A model generated the notes under the pieces. That model did not search any database. It saw nothing but the letters and a program-made list of their open reading frames with translations, and was not told where the DNA came from. A stretch of DNA of 64,000 bases from AR12 sp036265915 (GTDB taxonomy: Bacteria > Methylomirabilota > Methylomirabilia > Rokubacteriales > CSP1-6), in contig DATAOC010000029.1 of NCBI GenBank assembly GCA_036265915.1, forward strand, positions 62,001-126,000, read 5' to 3'. Shown piece after piece: positions 33,002-40,739 of this stretch. Position 1 is the stretch's first letter. Each line of letters starts with the position of its first letter. A program made the translations under genes and the position numbers.

Positions 33002-34612
33002 CTACCGCCGCCGCTTTCTCGCGCGCAGGTCGAGCACGCCGTCCCGCTTGCGCGGATCGTCTCCGGCCGGGAAGATCTGCGTCTTCTGGACCTTCTGGGT
33101 GCCGGTGGTGGGCAGCGCGGCCACGAAGAGCACGAACCCCGGCGCCTTGAAGTAGGCGAGCCGCTCGAGACACCAGTCGACGAGCTGCTCGGCCAGCGCC
33201 GCCGTGGGCGCGACGCCGGGCATTGGCACCACGCACGCCATGACCTCTTCTTCGCGCACCTCGTCGGGGACAGCGAGCACGGCCACCTGCGCGACCGCCT
33301 CGTGTGCCTGGAGCGTCGCCTCGACCTCCGCGGCCGCGATGTTCTCGCCGGCGCGGCGGATGATGTTCTTCTTCCGGTCGATGAAGTACAGCATGCCCCC
33401 GACGTCCTGGCGCACGACGTCGCCGGTGTGGAACCACCCGCCGCGCCACGCGGCCTCCGTGGCCGCCTCGTCCTTGAGGTAGCCGGCGAAGAAGCCATGA
33501 CGGGGCCCTTCCGGGCCGCCCCAGCGGACGAGCATCTCGCCCGGCGTCTCGCGTGGCAGCTCGCGATCCTGCTCGTCCACGACCTTCGCTTCGAGGCCGC
33601 GACCGGGACGACCGAACGCGCGCGTGTGAATCATCCGCGGCTCGTGGGTGACGAGCGTGATGCGTCCGGTCTCGGTCATGCCCCACGCCTCCAGGAGCGG
33701 GAAGCCGAACCGCTTCTCGAACGCCTCGTGAAGCTCTGGCTCGACGCCGGCGCCGACGCCGAATTTCACACGATGCTGGCGCTCCTCGGGGACGACGGGC
33801 TGGTTGAGGAGCAGCGGTGGAACGACGCCGAGGTAATGCACGATCGTCGCGCGCGTGGAGAGGACGTCCTTCCACCAGCGCGTCGGGCTGAAGCGCTCCG
33901 GCAGGATGAGGCAGTTCGCCGTGAGCATCGCGCACGTCGCCGTCAGCGCCTGGCAGTTCATGTGGAACAGCGGCAGCGGGTTGAGGAAGCGGTCGCGGCC
34001 CGGCTCGATGACGCAGAGGCCGCCGAGGTCGCGATACCACGCGCCCGCGTTCAGGTAGTACAGGTTGGTCAGGATGCAGCCCTTCGGCCGTCCGGTCGTG
34101 CCCGACGTGTAGAGCAGGCTGCACTCGCTGTCGAGTCCGGGCTCGCCTCCACGCGGCGCCACGCGCGCCATCGGCAACGTGTCGGGCCAGCGGAGGGCGT
34201 CGACGACCGGAAGCGGCTTGGCGCGCGCGCGCGCGACGGCCTGCAGATCGCCGACGCGGGAGCTGATCACGACCGCGAGGTCGGCCTCGGAGTGCTCCAT
34301 CTGGTAGCACAGCTCGTCGTGCCGGTAGTCCGGGTTGATCGGCACGATGCCGCAGCCGAGCGCGTTCAGCGCCAGATAGTGGAAGAAGAACTCGGGACGG
34401 TTCTCGAGCAGCAGGGCCACCCGATGCCCGTGGCCAAATCCCGCCGTGGCGTAGGCGGCGCGCAGCCGCTCGATCTCGACGCGCGCGCTCGCGTAGGTGA
34501 ACTCGACGCCCTCGGGGTGATAGCTGCGGTCGGGCGCCGCCGGAGCGCACAGGAAGGCGTGGTCGCCCGCGGCCGCGGCCGTGGCCGTGAATGCCTGGTA
34601 GACGGTCTTCAT
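33002..34612 (-). CDS. AMP-dependent CoA ligase (crotonobetaine/carnitine-CoA ligase-like)
   Basis: 536-residue acyl-adenylate enzyme. P-loop YTSGTTGRPKG (168-178), LEAWGMTETG, GWFHTGDVVRQD, and DRKKNIIRRAGENIAAAEVE with the C-terminal catalytic Lys region TGTQKVQKTQ. The set of motifs is closest to CaiC-type enzymes acting on short or modified acids. Basic C-terminal tail RARKRRR. The ATG at 34612 begins MKTVYQAF; a TATCAT lies 8 bases upstream, supporting this start over longer frames. Genuine acid substrate unknown. Confidence 0.87.
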   Translation of the reverse strand: MKTVYQAFTATAAAAGDHAFLCAPAAPDRSYHPEGVEFTYASARVEIERLRAAYATAGFGHGHRVALLLENRPEFFFHYLALNALGCGIVPINPDYRHDELCYQMEHSEADLAVVISSRVGDLQAVARARAKPLPVVDALRWPDTLPMARVAPRGGEPGLDSECSLLYTSGTTGRPKGCILTNLYYLNAGAWYRDLGGLCVIEPGRDRFLNPLPLFHMNCQALTATCAMLTANCLILPERFSPTRWWKDVLSTRATIVHYLGVVPPLLLNQPVVPEERQHRVKFGVGAGVEPELHEAFEKRFGFPLLEAWGMTETGRITLVTHEPRMIHTRAFGRPGRGLEAKVVDEQDRELPRETPGEMLVRWGGPEGPRHGFFAGYLKDEAATEAAWRGGWFHTGDVVRQDVGGMLYFIDRKKNIIRRAGENIAAAEVEATLQAHEAVAQVAVLAVPDEVREEEVMACVVPMPGVAPTAALAEQLVDWCLERLAYFKAPGFVLFVAALPTTGTQKVQKTQIFPAGDDPRKRDGVLDLRARKRRR

Positions 34613-34620
34613 CGGGCGCC

Positions 34621-34626
34621 ATGATA
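34621..34626 (-). promoter_or_regulatory. -10-like TATCAT before CoA ligase
   Basis: Minus-strand TATCAT, 8 bases before the ATG at 34612; identical hexamer and spacing to the kinase promoter at 30344. Confidence 0.45.
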
Positions 34627-34700
34627 GCGCGGCGGAGCAATCGATCCGGGCGGCGAATGGTGTGGCCGCCAGGGCCGTCTCAGGAAGCAAGGAGGCGGAC

Positions 34701-35276
34701 ATGCACAACCCGTGGAAGGTGACCACGCTCGCCCTGGTGGCGCTCGGTGCCACCGTCGGCACCTCGACGCTCACGACGGCGTACCTGATGCGGCCCCCGA
34801 TGCCGACAGATGCTCCCGCGCCGGCGGAAGCTTCCGAGCCCCCCGCGTATCGCCCGGCGGTCGTGAGAGTCACGCCCGCCCACGCGGCGACCGTCCGCGC
34901 GGCGTCGATGTCACCCGTGTCGCCTCCCGCGCCGGTGGTCGTACCGCCGCAGACGGCGCGCGCGAGCGAGCCGGCCGTCCCGGCCGCTGCCGCGCCCGTG
35001 CCGCGCGCGCCGGCGGCAACGGTCGCGGCGACGACGACGCGCCCGGAGGACTGCAACACCGGCGCCGACCGTGCGCTGCGCATCGCCAAGCCCGGCGCAC
35101 TGGGCGCCCTTCTCGGCGCTGGTCTCGGAGCCGTCGGCGGCGGCATCGCGGACGGCGGCAAGGCGGCTGGCAAGGGCGCGATCATCGGCGGCATCGCGGG
35201 CGCGGCGCTTGGCGGCGGCTACGGCGCCTACAAGACCAAGAACGAGTGCGGCACGATCGTCGGCGACGCGCGCTGA
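34701..35276 (+). CDS. Glycine-zipper envelope protein
   Basis: 191-residue protein. N-terminal hydrophobic anchor (residues 4-30), a long Ala/Pro/Val-rich linker (33-115) and a C-terminal glycine zipper (GALGALLGAGLGAVGGGIAD and AIIGGIAGAALGGGYGAYK). A Cys pair (EDCNTGADR and NECGTIV) brackets the zipper and may form a disulfide. ATG preceded by GGAGGCGG. Followed by an excellent intrinsic terminator, so it is monocistronic. Likely outer-membrane or periplasmic, function unknown. Confidence 0.75.
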   Translation: MHNPWKVTTLALVALGATVGTSTLTTAYLMRPPMPTDAPAPAEASEPPAYRPAVVRVTPAHAATVRAASMSPVSPPAPVVVPPQTARASEPAVPAAAAPVPRAPAATVAATTTRPEDCNTGADRALRIAKPGALGALLGAGLGAVGGGIADGGKAAGKGAIIGGIAGAALGGGYGAYKTKNECGTIVGDAR

Positions 35277-35294
35277 ACGCGGCCGAACGGGTGC

Positions 35295-35329
35295 GTGAGG
35301 CCGGCGGTGATGCGCCGGCCTCACTTTTC
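35295..35329 (+). terminator. Rho-independent terminator
   Basis: Perfect 12-bp stem GTGAGGCCGGCG / CGCCGGCCTCAC (35295-35306, 35313-35324) with loop GTGATG, followed by TTTTCTT. It closes the glycine-zipper gene. Confidence 0.9.
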
Positions 35330-35446
35330 TTGCCTGGCGGTACCGAGGCGCGCTAGACCTGAGGTAACCCCGAGCGCGAGGACGACTGGTGAACGACGTG
35401 ATGCCGGTGCAGGGAGTTTGACGTCTACTACGAGCGCCGCGGCCGG

Positions 35447-36190
35447 GTGGACGCCCGGGCGCCCGGCATCCTGTGGCTGCACGGCCTCGGCTCGAGCGCG
35501 GACGACTGGAATGCGCAGCTCGCCGCGTTCGCCGGCGACTATCGGCTTCTCCTCGTGGATCTGCCCGGCCACGGACGGTCGTCCATTCCGCGCGGCCGCC
35601 CGACCGTGGAGGCGATGGCCGATCGCGTCGCGGCACTCCTCGACGACGTTGCGGAGCCGCCGGCGCACGTGGTCGGCCTGTCCCTGGGCGGTTGCGTCGG
35701 CCTGGCGCTCGCGCTGCGCCACCCCGCCCGCGTGCGATCGCTCACGCTCGTGAACGCCTTTGCCGTTCTCCGGCCTGCCGACACCGGCGCGGCGCTCCGG
35801 ATGCTCCTCCGCGGCGCGCTCCTGGCCCTGGCGCCGATGAGCGCGGTCGGGCGGTTCGTGGCCGCCACGGCGTTCCCGCACCCGGAGCAGGCGGCACTGC
35901 GCCGGGCGGCCGCCGCCAGCCTGGCGCGCACTCCGCGCCGCGCGTACGTCGCTTCGGTGAGGGCGCTGGCTCGCTTCGACGCGCGCCCCTCGCTGGCGCG
36001 GCTACGGTGTCCCACGATGGTGGTCGCGGGTGCGGACGATCGAACGATCGCGCTCGCCGCCAAGGACGCGCTCGCGCACGGCATCGCCGGAGCGCGCTGG
36101 GTCGTCGTCCCCGGGTCCGGTCACGTGACGAGCGTCGACCGCGCCGACGAGTTCAATGCCGTGCTGCGGGAGTTCATCGCCGCGCACTGA
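35447..36190 (+). CDS. Alpha/beta hydrolase, N terminus probably frameshifted
   Basis: 247 residues as read from GTG 35447: WLHGLGSSADDW (oxyanion loop, with HG at 12-13), VDLPGHGRS, nucleophile Ser79 in GLSLGGCVG, Asp in GADDRT, His in PGSGHVTSVD. The frame upstream of 35447 encodes FDVYYERRGR, the usual first strand of this family, but has no start codon before an in-frame TGA at 35399. A GTG at 35389 with a GAGGA site starts another frame (VNDVMPVQG) that would join if one G of GGG at 35412-35414 were absent. So the true gene probably starts at 35389 with an indel. Substrate unknown (esterase or lactonase type). Confidence 0.75.
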   Translation: MDARAPGILWLHGLGSSADDWNAQLAAFAGDYRLLLVDLPGHGRSSIPRGRPTVEAMADRVAALLDDVAEPPAHVVGLSLGGCVGLALALRHPARVRSLTLVNAFAVLRPADTGAALRMLLRGALLALAPMSAVGRFVAATAFPHPEQAALRRAAAASLARTPRRAYVASVRALARFDARPSLARLRCPTMVVAGADDRTIALAAKDALAHGIAGARWVVVPGSGHVTSVDRADEFNAVLREFIAAH

Positions 36191-36197
36191 GCCGGGC

Positions 36198-36203
36198 TAC
36201 AAT
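36198..36203 (+). promoter_or_regulatory. -10-like TACAAT before DMT transporter
   Basis: TACAAT ends 8 bases before the ATG at 36212, in a 21-base gap; possible weak -35 TTCATC at 36173-36178 (19-base spacer). Leaderless-type. Confidence 0.5.
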
Positions 36204-36211
36204 CGCGCGCC

Positions 36212-37078
36212 ATGTGGCTGCTGCTGGCGCTCGCCGCCGCGCTCTTTCAGGTCCTGCGCAACACGTCGATGAAGCGCCTCGGGCACGCGCTCGACGAGTA
36301 CATCAACGTATGGGGCCGCTTCACGTTCTTGCTGCCGTTCGCGCTCGCGACCTGCCTCGTCACCGGCGTTCCGGCGCTGAAGCCGGGCTTCTGGGGCTGG
36401 TGCCTCGCCTTCGGCGTGTGCCAGACGCTGTCCACGCTCGCGCTGTCGAAAGCGCTGAAGCTCTCGGCGATCTCGCTGGTCACCGCGCTGTGGAAGATCA
36501 GCCTGCTCATCCTGCTCGGGCTGGCGTGGGTGACCATCGGCGAGCATCCGAGCCCGCTCGGGATCGCCGGTGTCCTGCTCAGCGCGGCGGGTGTGTACCT
36601 GCTCAACATCCAGCGCGCGCGTGTGTCGCCGTGGGCGCCGCTGGCCGTGCTCTTCACCGATCGCGGCCAGCGGTACACGCTGCTCGCCGCCGTCTTTTAC
36701 GCGCCGAGCGTGATCACCATCAAGCAGGCCATCCTTGCGTCGAACGCCGCCATGGGGACCTTCGGCGGCTATCTCGTGGCCAGCGTGCTGATGAGCGTGC
36801 TCGCGGCGCGGACCTCCGCGTCGCACTTCCGTGCCGTGCCACGCCACTGGAAAGAGTTCGTGGCGCTGGGTCTGTTCGCGGCACTGACGACGATCCTGCA
36901 GGGCAAGGCGTACACGCTCACGCTGTCCTCGTACGTGGAGGCGGTGAAGCAGGTCGAGATCCTGTTCGCGATGGGCATCGGCGTGGCCGTGTTCGGCGAG
37001 GCGCAGCGGGTCCGGGAGTCGGCGCTGGGCGCCGTGGTGATGCTCGTTGGCATGGTTCTGCTGGCGCTGGCGGCGTGA
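36212..37078 (+). CDS. DMT/EamA-family transporter
   Basis: 288-residue inner-membrane protein of about ten helices in two halves (EamA repeats), exporter or importer of small metabolites. Features: N-terminal WLLLALAAALFQVLRNTSMKR, TLALSKALKLSAISLVTALW, an internal GEHPSPLGIAGVLLSAAGVYLL, and the second-half SSYVEAVKQVEILFAMGIGV with FGEAQRVRESALGAVVM, the typical end. Substrate unknown. Single gene with near-leaderless promoter. Confidence 0.85.
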   Translation: MWLLLALAAALFQVLRNTSMKRLGHALDEYINVWGRFTFLLPFALATCLVTGVPALKPGFWGWCLAFGVCQTLSTLALSKALKLSAISLVTALWKISLLILLGLAWVTIGEHPSPLGIAGVLLSAAGVYLLNIQRARVSPWAPLAVLFTDRGQRYTLLAAVFYAPSVITIKQAILASNAAMGTFGGYLVASVLMSVLAARTSASHFRAVPRHWKEFVALGLFAALTTILQGKAYTLTLSSYVEAVKQVEILFAMGIGVAVFGEAQRVRESALGAVVMLVGMVLLALAA

Positions 37079-37159
37079 GCCGGCCCTCCCTCCGGAGCGA
37101 TCGGTAAACGCTCTCGCTGGCAGTTTCCTTGCTCGGATAGACCGCGAGGAGGGAACGCA

Positions 37160-37705
37160 ATGATTTCACGTCTCGGAGTGATCGTTTCGGGGGTCGCGCT
37201 GCTGGCGGCCGCCGGCTGCAGTGCCACCACCACCACGGATGCGGGGGCGGCGCACGGTGTCTACGGGTCGTCCCCGTCGAACTCCTTCGAGGGTACGGTG
37301 GCGCGTGTCGATGCGCCGCAGCGCGTCGTCGTGCTGAGCGACGGCCGGATGTATCAGGTGCCCGCTGACTCGATGGTGTACGTGAATGGCCAGCCGGTGG
37401 CCTACACGAGCGTGCAGCCGGGTACGCGGGTCGTGATGCCGAACGCGCAGCTCGTCGAGCTGCGGGACGGGCGGTACATGCTCGTGCAGCAGCCGGCGGG
37501 CGTGACGACGACGACGCCGGCGGTGCGACAGACCGTGCAGGGTCAGGTGGTCGACGTGGATCGCGACGAGATCAAGATCCGCACGCCGAACGACCGGTTC
37601 GAGGTCCCGATGCGCGGTGCCAAGCAGACCGGTATCCGGAAGGGTGACAACGTGACGATCGACTTCACGTTCACGCCGGCCGTGCCGGCTGCCCTGCCTC
37701 GGTAA
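37160..37705 (+). CDS. Lipoprotein with repeated beta module
   Basis: 181-residue lipoprotein: signal peptide with lipobox AAAGC (Cys about 20), Thr-rich linker, then a beta module (EGTVARVDAPQRVVVLSDGR near 43, PGTRVVMP near 90) and a second, more diverged one (GQVVDVDRDEIKIRTPNDR near 127). The same module appears twice in the BON protein at 12083. A GAGGAGGG ribosome site precedes the ATG. Probably periplasmic face of the outer membrane; function unknown. Confidence 0.75.
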   Translation: MISRLGVIVSGVALLAAAGCSATTTTDAGAAHGVYGSSPSNSFEGTVARVDAPQRVVVLSDGRMYQVPADSMVYVNGQPVAYTSVQPGTRVVMPNAQLVELRDGRYMLVQQPAGVTTTTPAVRQTVQGQVVDVDRDEIKIRTPNDRFEVPMRGAKQTGIRKGDNVTIDFTFTPAVPAALPR

Positions 37706-37726
37706 GCTCCGGCGCAGGGGGACGGT

Positions 37727-37748
37727 GGGGGGCGCGGGCGCGCCTCCC
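37727..37748. terminator. Bidirectional GC hairpin between convergent genes
   Basis: GGGGGGCGCG (37727-37736) pairs with CGCGCCTCCC (37739-37748) over ten positions with one G-T. It lies between the stops of the convergent genes 37705 and 37760. No T-tract on either side, so termination strength is uncertain. Confidence 0.45.
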
Positions 37749-37759
37749 ATCGTCGTGCC

Positions 37760-38266
37760 TCAGCCGAGCGCCTGCTCTGCCTGCCGCACGCGGCGCGACA
37801 GCGTGGCGAGGATGTTCTGCGTCAGCTCGGGCGCCTCGCGCAGCAGCGTGGTGAAGTCCCGGCGCTTGATGACGAGCAGGCGCATCGGCGTCTCGGCAAT
37901 GACGCTCGCCGACCGCTCGCCGCCGTCGAGCAGGCTCATCTCCCCGAAGTACGCGCCGGGCGCCAGCTTCGCGCGCTTGCGTGGCGAGACTTCCACGCGC
38001 GCGCTGCCGTCCACGATGAGGTAGAACTCGTTGCCGGGCTGGCCGGCGCGGGCGAGCACGGTGCCGGCGGGAACCTCGATGACGTCGGTGATACGAGCGA
38101 CGGCCTTGAGCTGCCGCCGAGAGCACTCGGCCAGGAGCGGCACCGCCTCCAGCCGCGCGATCTTGTCGTCCTGGCTGACGCGACCGCTGAAGAACCGCGC
38201 GCCCGGCGCGGCCGCGCGCAGGCTCTCCGGAATCGAGCCGTCGAGGATCCGGCTGATCAGCTCCAT
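37760..38266 (-). CDS. Cyclic-nucleotide-binding domain protein (no HTH)
   Basis: 168 residues. A CNB/Crp-type domain spans about 38-155: VPLLAECSRRQLKAVARI, GTVLARAGQPGNEFYLIVDG, and the phosphate cassette FGEMSLLDGGERSASVIA. There is no helix-turn-helix after it, so it is not a Crp-type transcription factor. It is probably a regulatory or partner protein responding to cAMP, c-di-GMP or a similar ligand. The Arg in ERSAS is the expected phosphate contact. TAGCAT (38276-38281) lies 9 bases before the ATG. Just downstream of mlaC on the same strand. Confidence 0.82.
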   Translation of the reverse strand: MELISRILDGSIPESLRAAAPGARFFSGRVSQDDKIARLEAVPLLAECSRRQLKAVARITDVIEVPAGTVLARAGQPGNEFYLIVDGSARVEVSPRKRAKLAPGAYFGEMSLLDGGERSASVIAETPMRLLVIKRRDFTTLLREAPELTQNILATLSRRVRQAEQALG

Positions 38267-38275
38267 CGAACCGTC

Positions 38276-38281
38276 ATGCTA
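38276..38281 (-). promoter_or_regulatory. -10-like TAGCAT before CNB gene
   Basis: Minus-strand TAGCAT, 9 bases before the ATG at 38266, within the 15-base gap after mlaC. Confidence 0.35.
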
Positions 38282-38887
38282 CTACGGTTCGAGCGAGTCC
38301 ACCTTGGCGCGAAGCTTGGTCACCATGTCGCCGTACGGGGCGTTCTGCAGCATCCGCGCAAACTGCGCCCGGTACGACGAGACGAGGCTCGACCCCATGG
38401 CGCGAACGTCCCAGACGCGCCAGCGTGCGTCGCCACAGCGCACCACCGCGAGATCGACGGGTACGTGCGAGCCGTCGCGCAGCACGACCCTGGTGTGCAC
38501 GATGGCGCGATCGCCGTCCGCGGTGTCGCCGGCCACTACGAGCTTCTCGCCGTCCCAGCGATCGATGTGGCGCAGGAACGCGCGATCCAGGAGGTCCGTG
38601 AACAGCGCCACGAAGGCCCGCCGCTCGCTGTCCGAGCGCGCGTCCCAGTGGGGGCCGAGCGTGCGCCGGCCCGTCTCGCTGAAGTCGATGGCGTCCTCGG
38701 CCACCCGGCGCACGGCCTGTCGACGCGCGCGCTCCCGCCCGGGCGCACGCAGCTGAGGGTCGGCGAGAACCGCGAGGATGCGCTCTGCCTGAACGTTGAT
38801 CTCGTCGGCCGCCTCACCGGCGTGCGACGACACGGGCATCGCGAGCAGCAGCAGCGCCCCGGCGATTGTCCTGAGAATCATCCGCAT
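38282..38887 (-). CDS. MlaC/Ttg2D-family phospholipid-binding protein
   Basis: 201-residue periplasmic protein with signal peptide (LRTIAGALLLLAMPVSSHAG). The MlaC domain shows FSETGRRTLGPHWDARSDSE, FVALFTDLLDRAFLRHI, VHTRVVLRDGSHVPVDLAV and WRVWDVRAMGSSLVSSYR, all standard. MlaC shuttles phospholipids between outer and inner membrane for lipid asymmetry. Here no mlaD/E/F permease genes are adjacent, so it is an orphan. Start ATG with GGAGGTCAG ribosome site. Confidence 0.85.
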   Translation of the reverse strand: MRMILRTIAGALLLLAMPVSSHAGEAADEINVQAERILAVLADPQLRAPGRERARRQAVRRVAEDAIDFSETGRRTLGPHWDARSDSERRAFVALFTDLLDRAFLRHIDRWDGEKLVVAGDTADGDRAIVHTRVVLRDGSHVPVDLAVVRCGDARWRVWDVRAMGSSLVSSYRAQFARMLQNAPYGDMVTKLRAKVDSLEP

Positions 38888-39041
38888 GGCTGACCTCCAT
38901 GCGGAGCAAGGTGCAAGGGCAGTGCCGCACCTGCATTTCGCGGGGATCCGACCGACGAAAGGGCAAACGATTTCCGTGTGCGTTGACGGGCAGGGCGCGA
39001 TCGGGCAATGCGACGGTACGGGCGTTGCACCGACGGAGCGC

Positions 39042-39686
39042 ATGAACCATGTCGCCGTCGCCCTCTTCGCCAGCGCCGCGCACGTTCCTGCCGTCGTCGA
39101 CGAGCTGCTCGCGCGCGGTATCGACCGCGACGCGGTGAGCGTCGTGTCCCGGACGTCCGAGGCGCAGATCGCGGAGAGCGCGATCGCCGAGAGCGAGACG
39201 GATGCCGACCGGGCCAGCGGTGTCGCCGCCGGCGCGGGCGCTGGCGCGGCGGTCGGGGGTCTCGGCGGCCTGTTGCTGGGGCTGGGCGCGCTCGCCGTGC
39301 CGGGGATTGGTCCTGTCCTCGCCGCCGGTCCGGTGGCCGCCGCGCTCGCGGGCGCGGGGCTCGGCGCCGCGGCCGGAGGAGTCGTTGGCTCGCTCACCGG
39401 GCTCGGGATCGCCGAGGACGATGCCCGGCTCTACGCCGAGGCCCTGCGCCGCGGCGGCACCCTCGTCGCCGTTCGGGGCGACGAGGCGCAGGCCGGGATG
39501 GCAGCCGAGGTCATGGCCGCTCGCGGCGCCGAGGACGTGAAGGAGCACGCCGAGCGGTGGCGCTCGGCCGGATGGCCGGGCTTCGACCCCGCCGCCGATC
39601 CGTGGACCGATGCCATGCTCCGCGAGGGCGGCCTGGGCATCGATCGGGGGCCGTCCGCGCCCCCCATTGACAGGCTCGCCGGCTGA
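39042..39686 (+). CDS. YflT-like stress domain fused to glycine zipper
   Basis: 214 residues. The N-terminal 45 residues (VALFASAAHVPAVVDELLARG, then DAVSVVSRT) match the general-stress-protein 17M/YflT-type domain. Then a long Gly/Ala hydrophobic stretch (about 62-125, including GLGALAVPGIGPVLAAGP) resembling a glycine zipper or membrane hairpin, and a second small alpha/beta unit (DARLYAEALRRGGTLVAVRG). The frame stays open upstream to about 38796, but ATG 39042 starts the domain and has GGAG at 39036. Function unknown; probably membrane-associated stress protein. Confidence 0.7.
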   Translation: MNHVAVALFASAAHVPAVVDELLARGIDRDAVSVVSRTSEAQIAESAIAESETDADRASGVAAGAGAGAAVGGLGGLLLGLGALAVPGIGPVLAAGPVAAALAGAGLGAAAGGVVGSLTGLGIAEDDARLYAEALRRGGTLVAVRGDEAQAGMAAEVMAARGAEDVKEHAERWRSAGWPGFDPAADPWTDAMLREGGLGIDRGPSAPPIDRLAG

Positions 39687-39755
39687 GTCGATAGTCCTCG
39701 GGCCATCTGTTTCCGGGTTCCGGCCCCCGCGACCGGCTCTGATTTGGAGATCCCG

Positions 39756-40697
39756 ATGTCGACATCCAGCCTCGCCCTCGTCTGCGCACTGCTCGCGACT
39801 GCCGTCCCATCCGTGACGCTCGCCGAACCGACCAGAGCGGGCCTCGTGACCACGCTCGAAGGGACGGTCACGGCGAGCAGTCTCGCGGCGGCGCAGTCGC
39901 GCCCGCTGAAGTTCCGCGACGACGTCTTCGTGAACGACCGCATCGTCACCGGTGATCGCTCGATCGCCCGGATGCTGCTCGGCGGCAGAGCGGTCGTGAC
40001 CGTGCGCGAGCGCTCGGCGCTGACCATCACCGAGTTGCCGGGCAAGTCGACGATTGCCCTGGACAGCGGCAAGATCGCGGTCGCCGTCGCACATGAACGG
40101 ATGAAGCCCGGTGACGAGATCGAGGTCCGGACGCCGAACGCGGTCGCCGGGGTGCGTGGAACGGTATTCGTGGTCGAGGTCGTGCGCTCGACGGCGGCCC
40201 TCGAGGCGGACGCGACGCCGACGACGTGGCTCTATGGATTTGCGGGACAGGTGGTCGTCAACGCCGACAACCGGCTGTACACGGTCGGCGCCAACACGAT
40301 CTTCAGCCGGATCGGCAACCAGCTTCCCGTCCAGGGAGCCTTGACCCTGGATCTGCGACAGCGCGCCGAGGCCGGATTGCGGACGCGGGTGCCGATCGTC
40401 GGAGGCGAGGGCCAGCAGGCGACGAACGAGGCTGCGATGAACGCCACCGTCGCGGCGTTCGGTGGATCGATGGCAGCGTTTGGTCGCGAAACACCGCGGC
40501 AGGTCGACTTCAACCAGCCCCTGACGGCGCCCGTCCTGCCGGGCGGTGTGAGCACCATTGCGGCCCCCGTCGTCAGCTCACCACCTGTCGCGCCTGCCCC
40601 GCCGCCGCACGAATACTGTCCGCCGAAGACGTACTCTCGGTGGCATTACCGGGTCGAGGAGCGGTGGCGACCAGCGGGATCGCGCCCGGGACAGTAG
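39756..40697 (+). CDS. FecR-domain periplasmic protein
   Basis: 313 residues with signal peptide (1-24). The FecR domain spans about 30-150: LEGTVTASS, FRDDVFVNDRIVTGDRSIARM, VRERSALTITE, IEVRTPNAVAGVRGTVFVVEV. A second beta segment WLYGFAGQVVVNADN follows, then an unstructured Pro-rich C terminus ending in a Trp/Arg-rich patch. Unlike iron-signalling FecR it has no transmembrane helix or sigma-factor partner. It converges on an outer-membrane TPR-barrel gene, an association often seen in Nitrospira- and Rokubacteria-like genomes (recollection). Confidence 0.82.
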   Translation: MSTSSLALVCALLATAVPSVTLAEPTRAGLVTTLEGTVTASSLAAAQSRPLKFRDDVFVNDRIVTGDRSIARMLLGGRAVVTVRERSALTITELPGKSTIALDSGKIAVAVAHERMKPGDEIEVRTPNAVAGVRGTVFVVEVVRSTAALEADATPTTWLYGFAGQVVVNADNRLYTVGANTIFSRIGNQLPVQGALTLDLRQRAEAGLRTRVPIVGGEGQQATNEAAMNATVAAFGGSMAAFGRETPRQVDFNQPLTAPVLPGGVSTIAAPVVSSPPVAPAPPPHEYCPPKTYSRWHYRVEERWRPAGSRPGQ

Positions 40698-40739
40698 CTC
40701 GGGGGTGGCCTGCGGTCGACGCGGCCGGCAGCGACGCGG

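Noticed and set aside
33002..35194. 730-residue version of the CoA ligase
   Set aside because: The first 190 residues are Ala/Pro-rich noise antisense to the glycine-zipper gene; motif-bearing protein starts at 34612 next to a promoter hexamer.
38796..39041. Upstream extension of the YflT-like gene
   Set aside because: Overlaps the mlaC 5' region on the other strand and gives unconserved sequence; the domain begins at ATG 39042.
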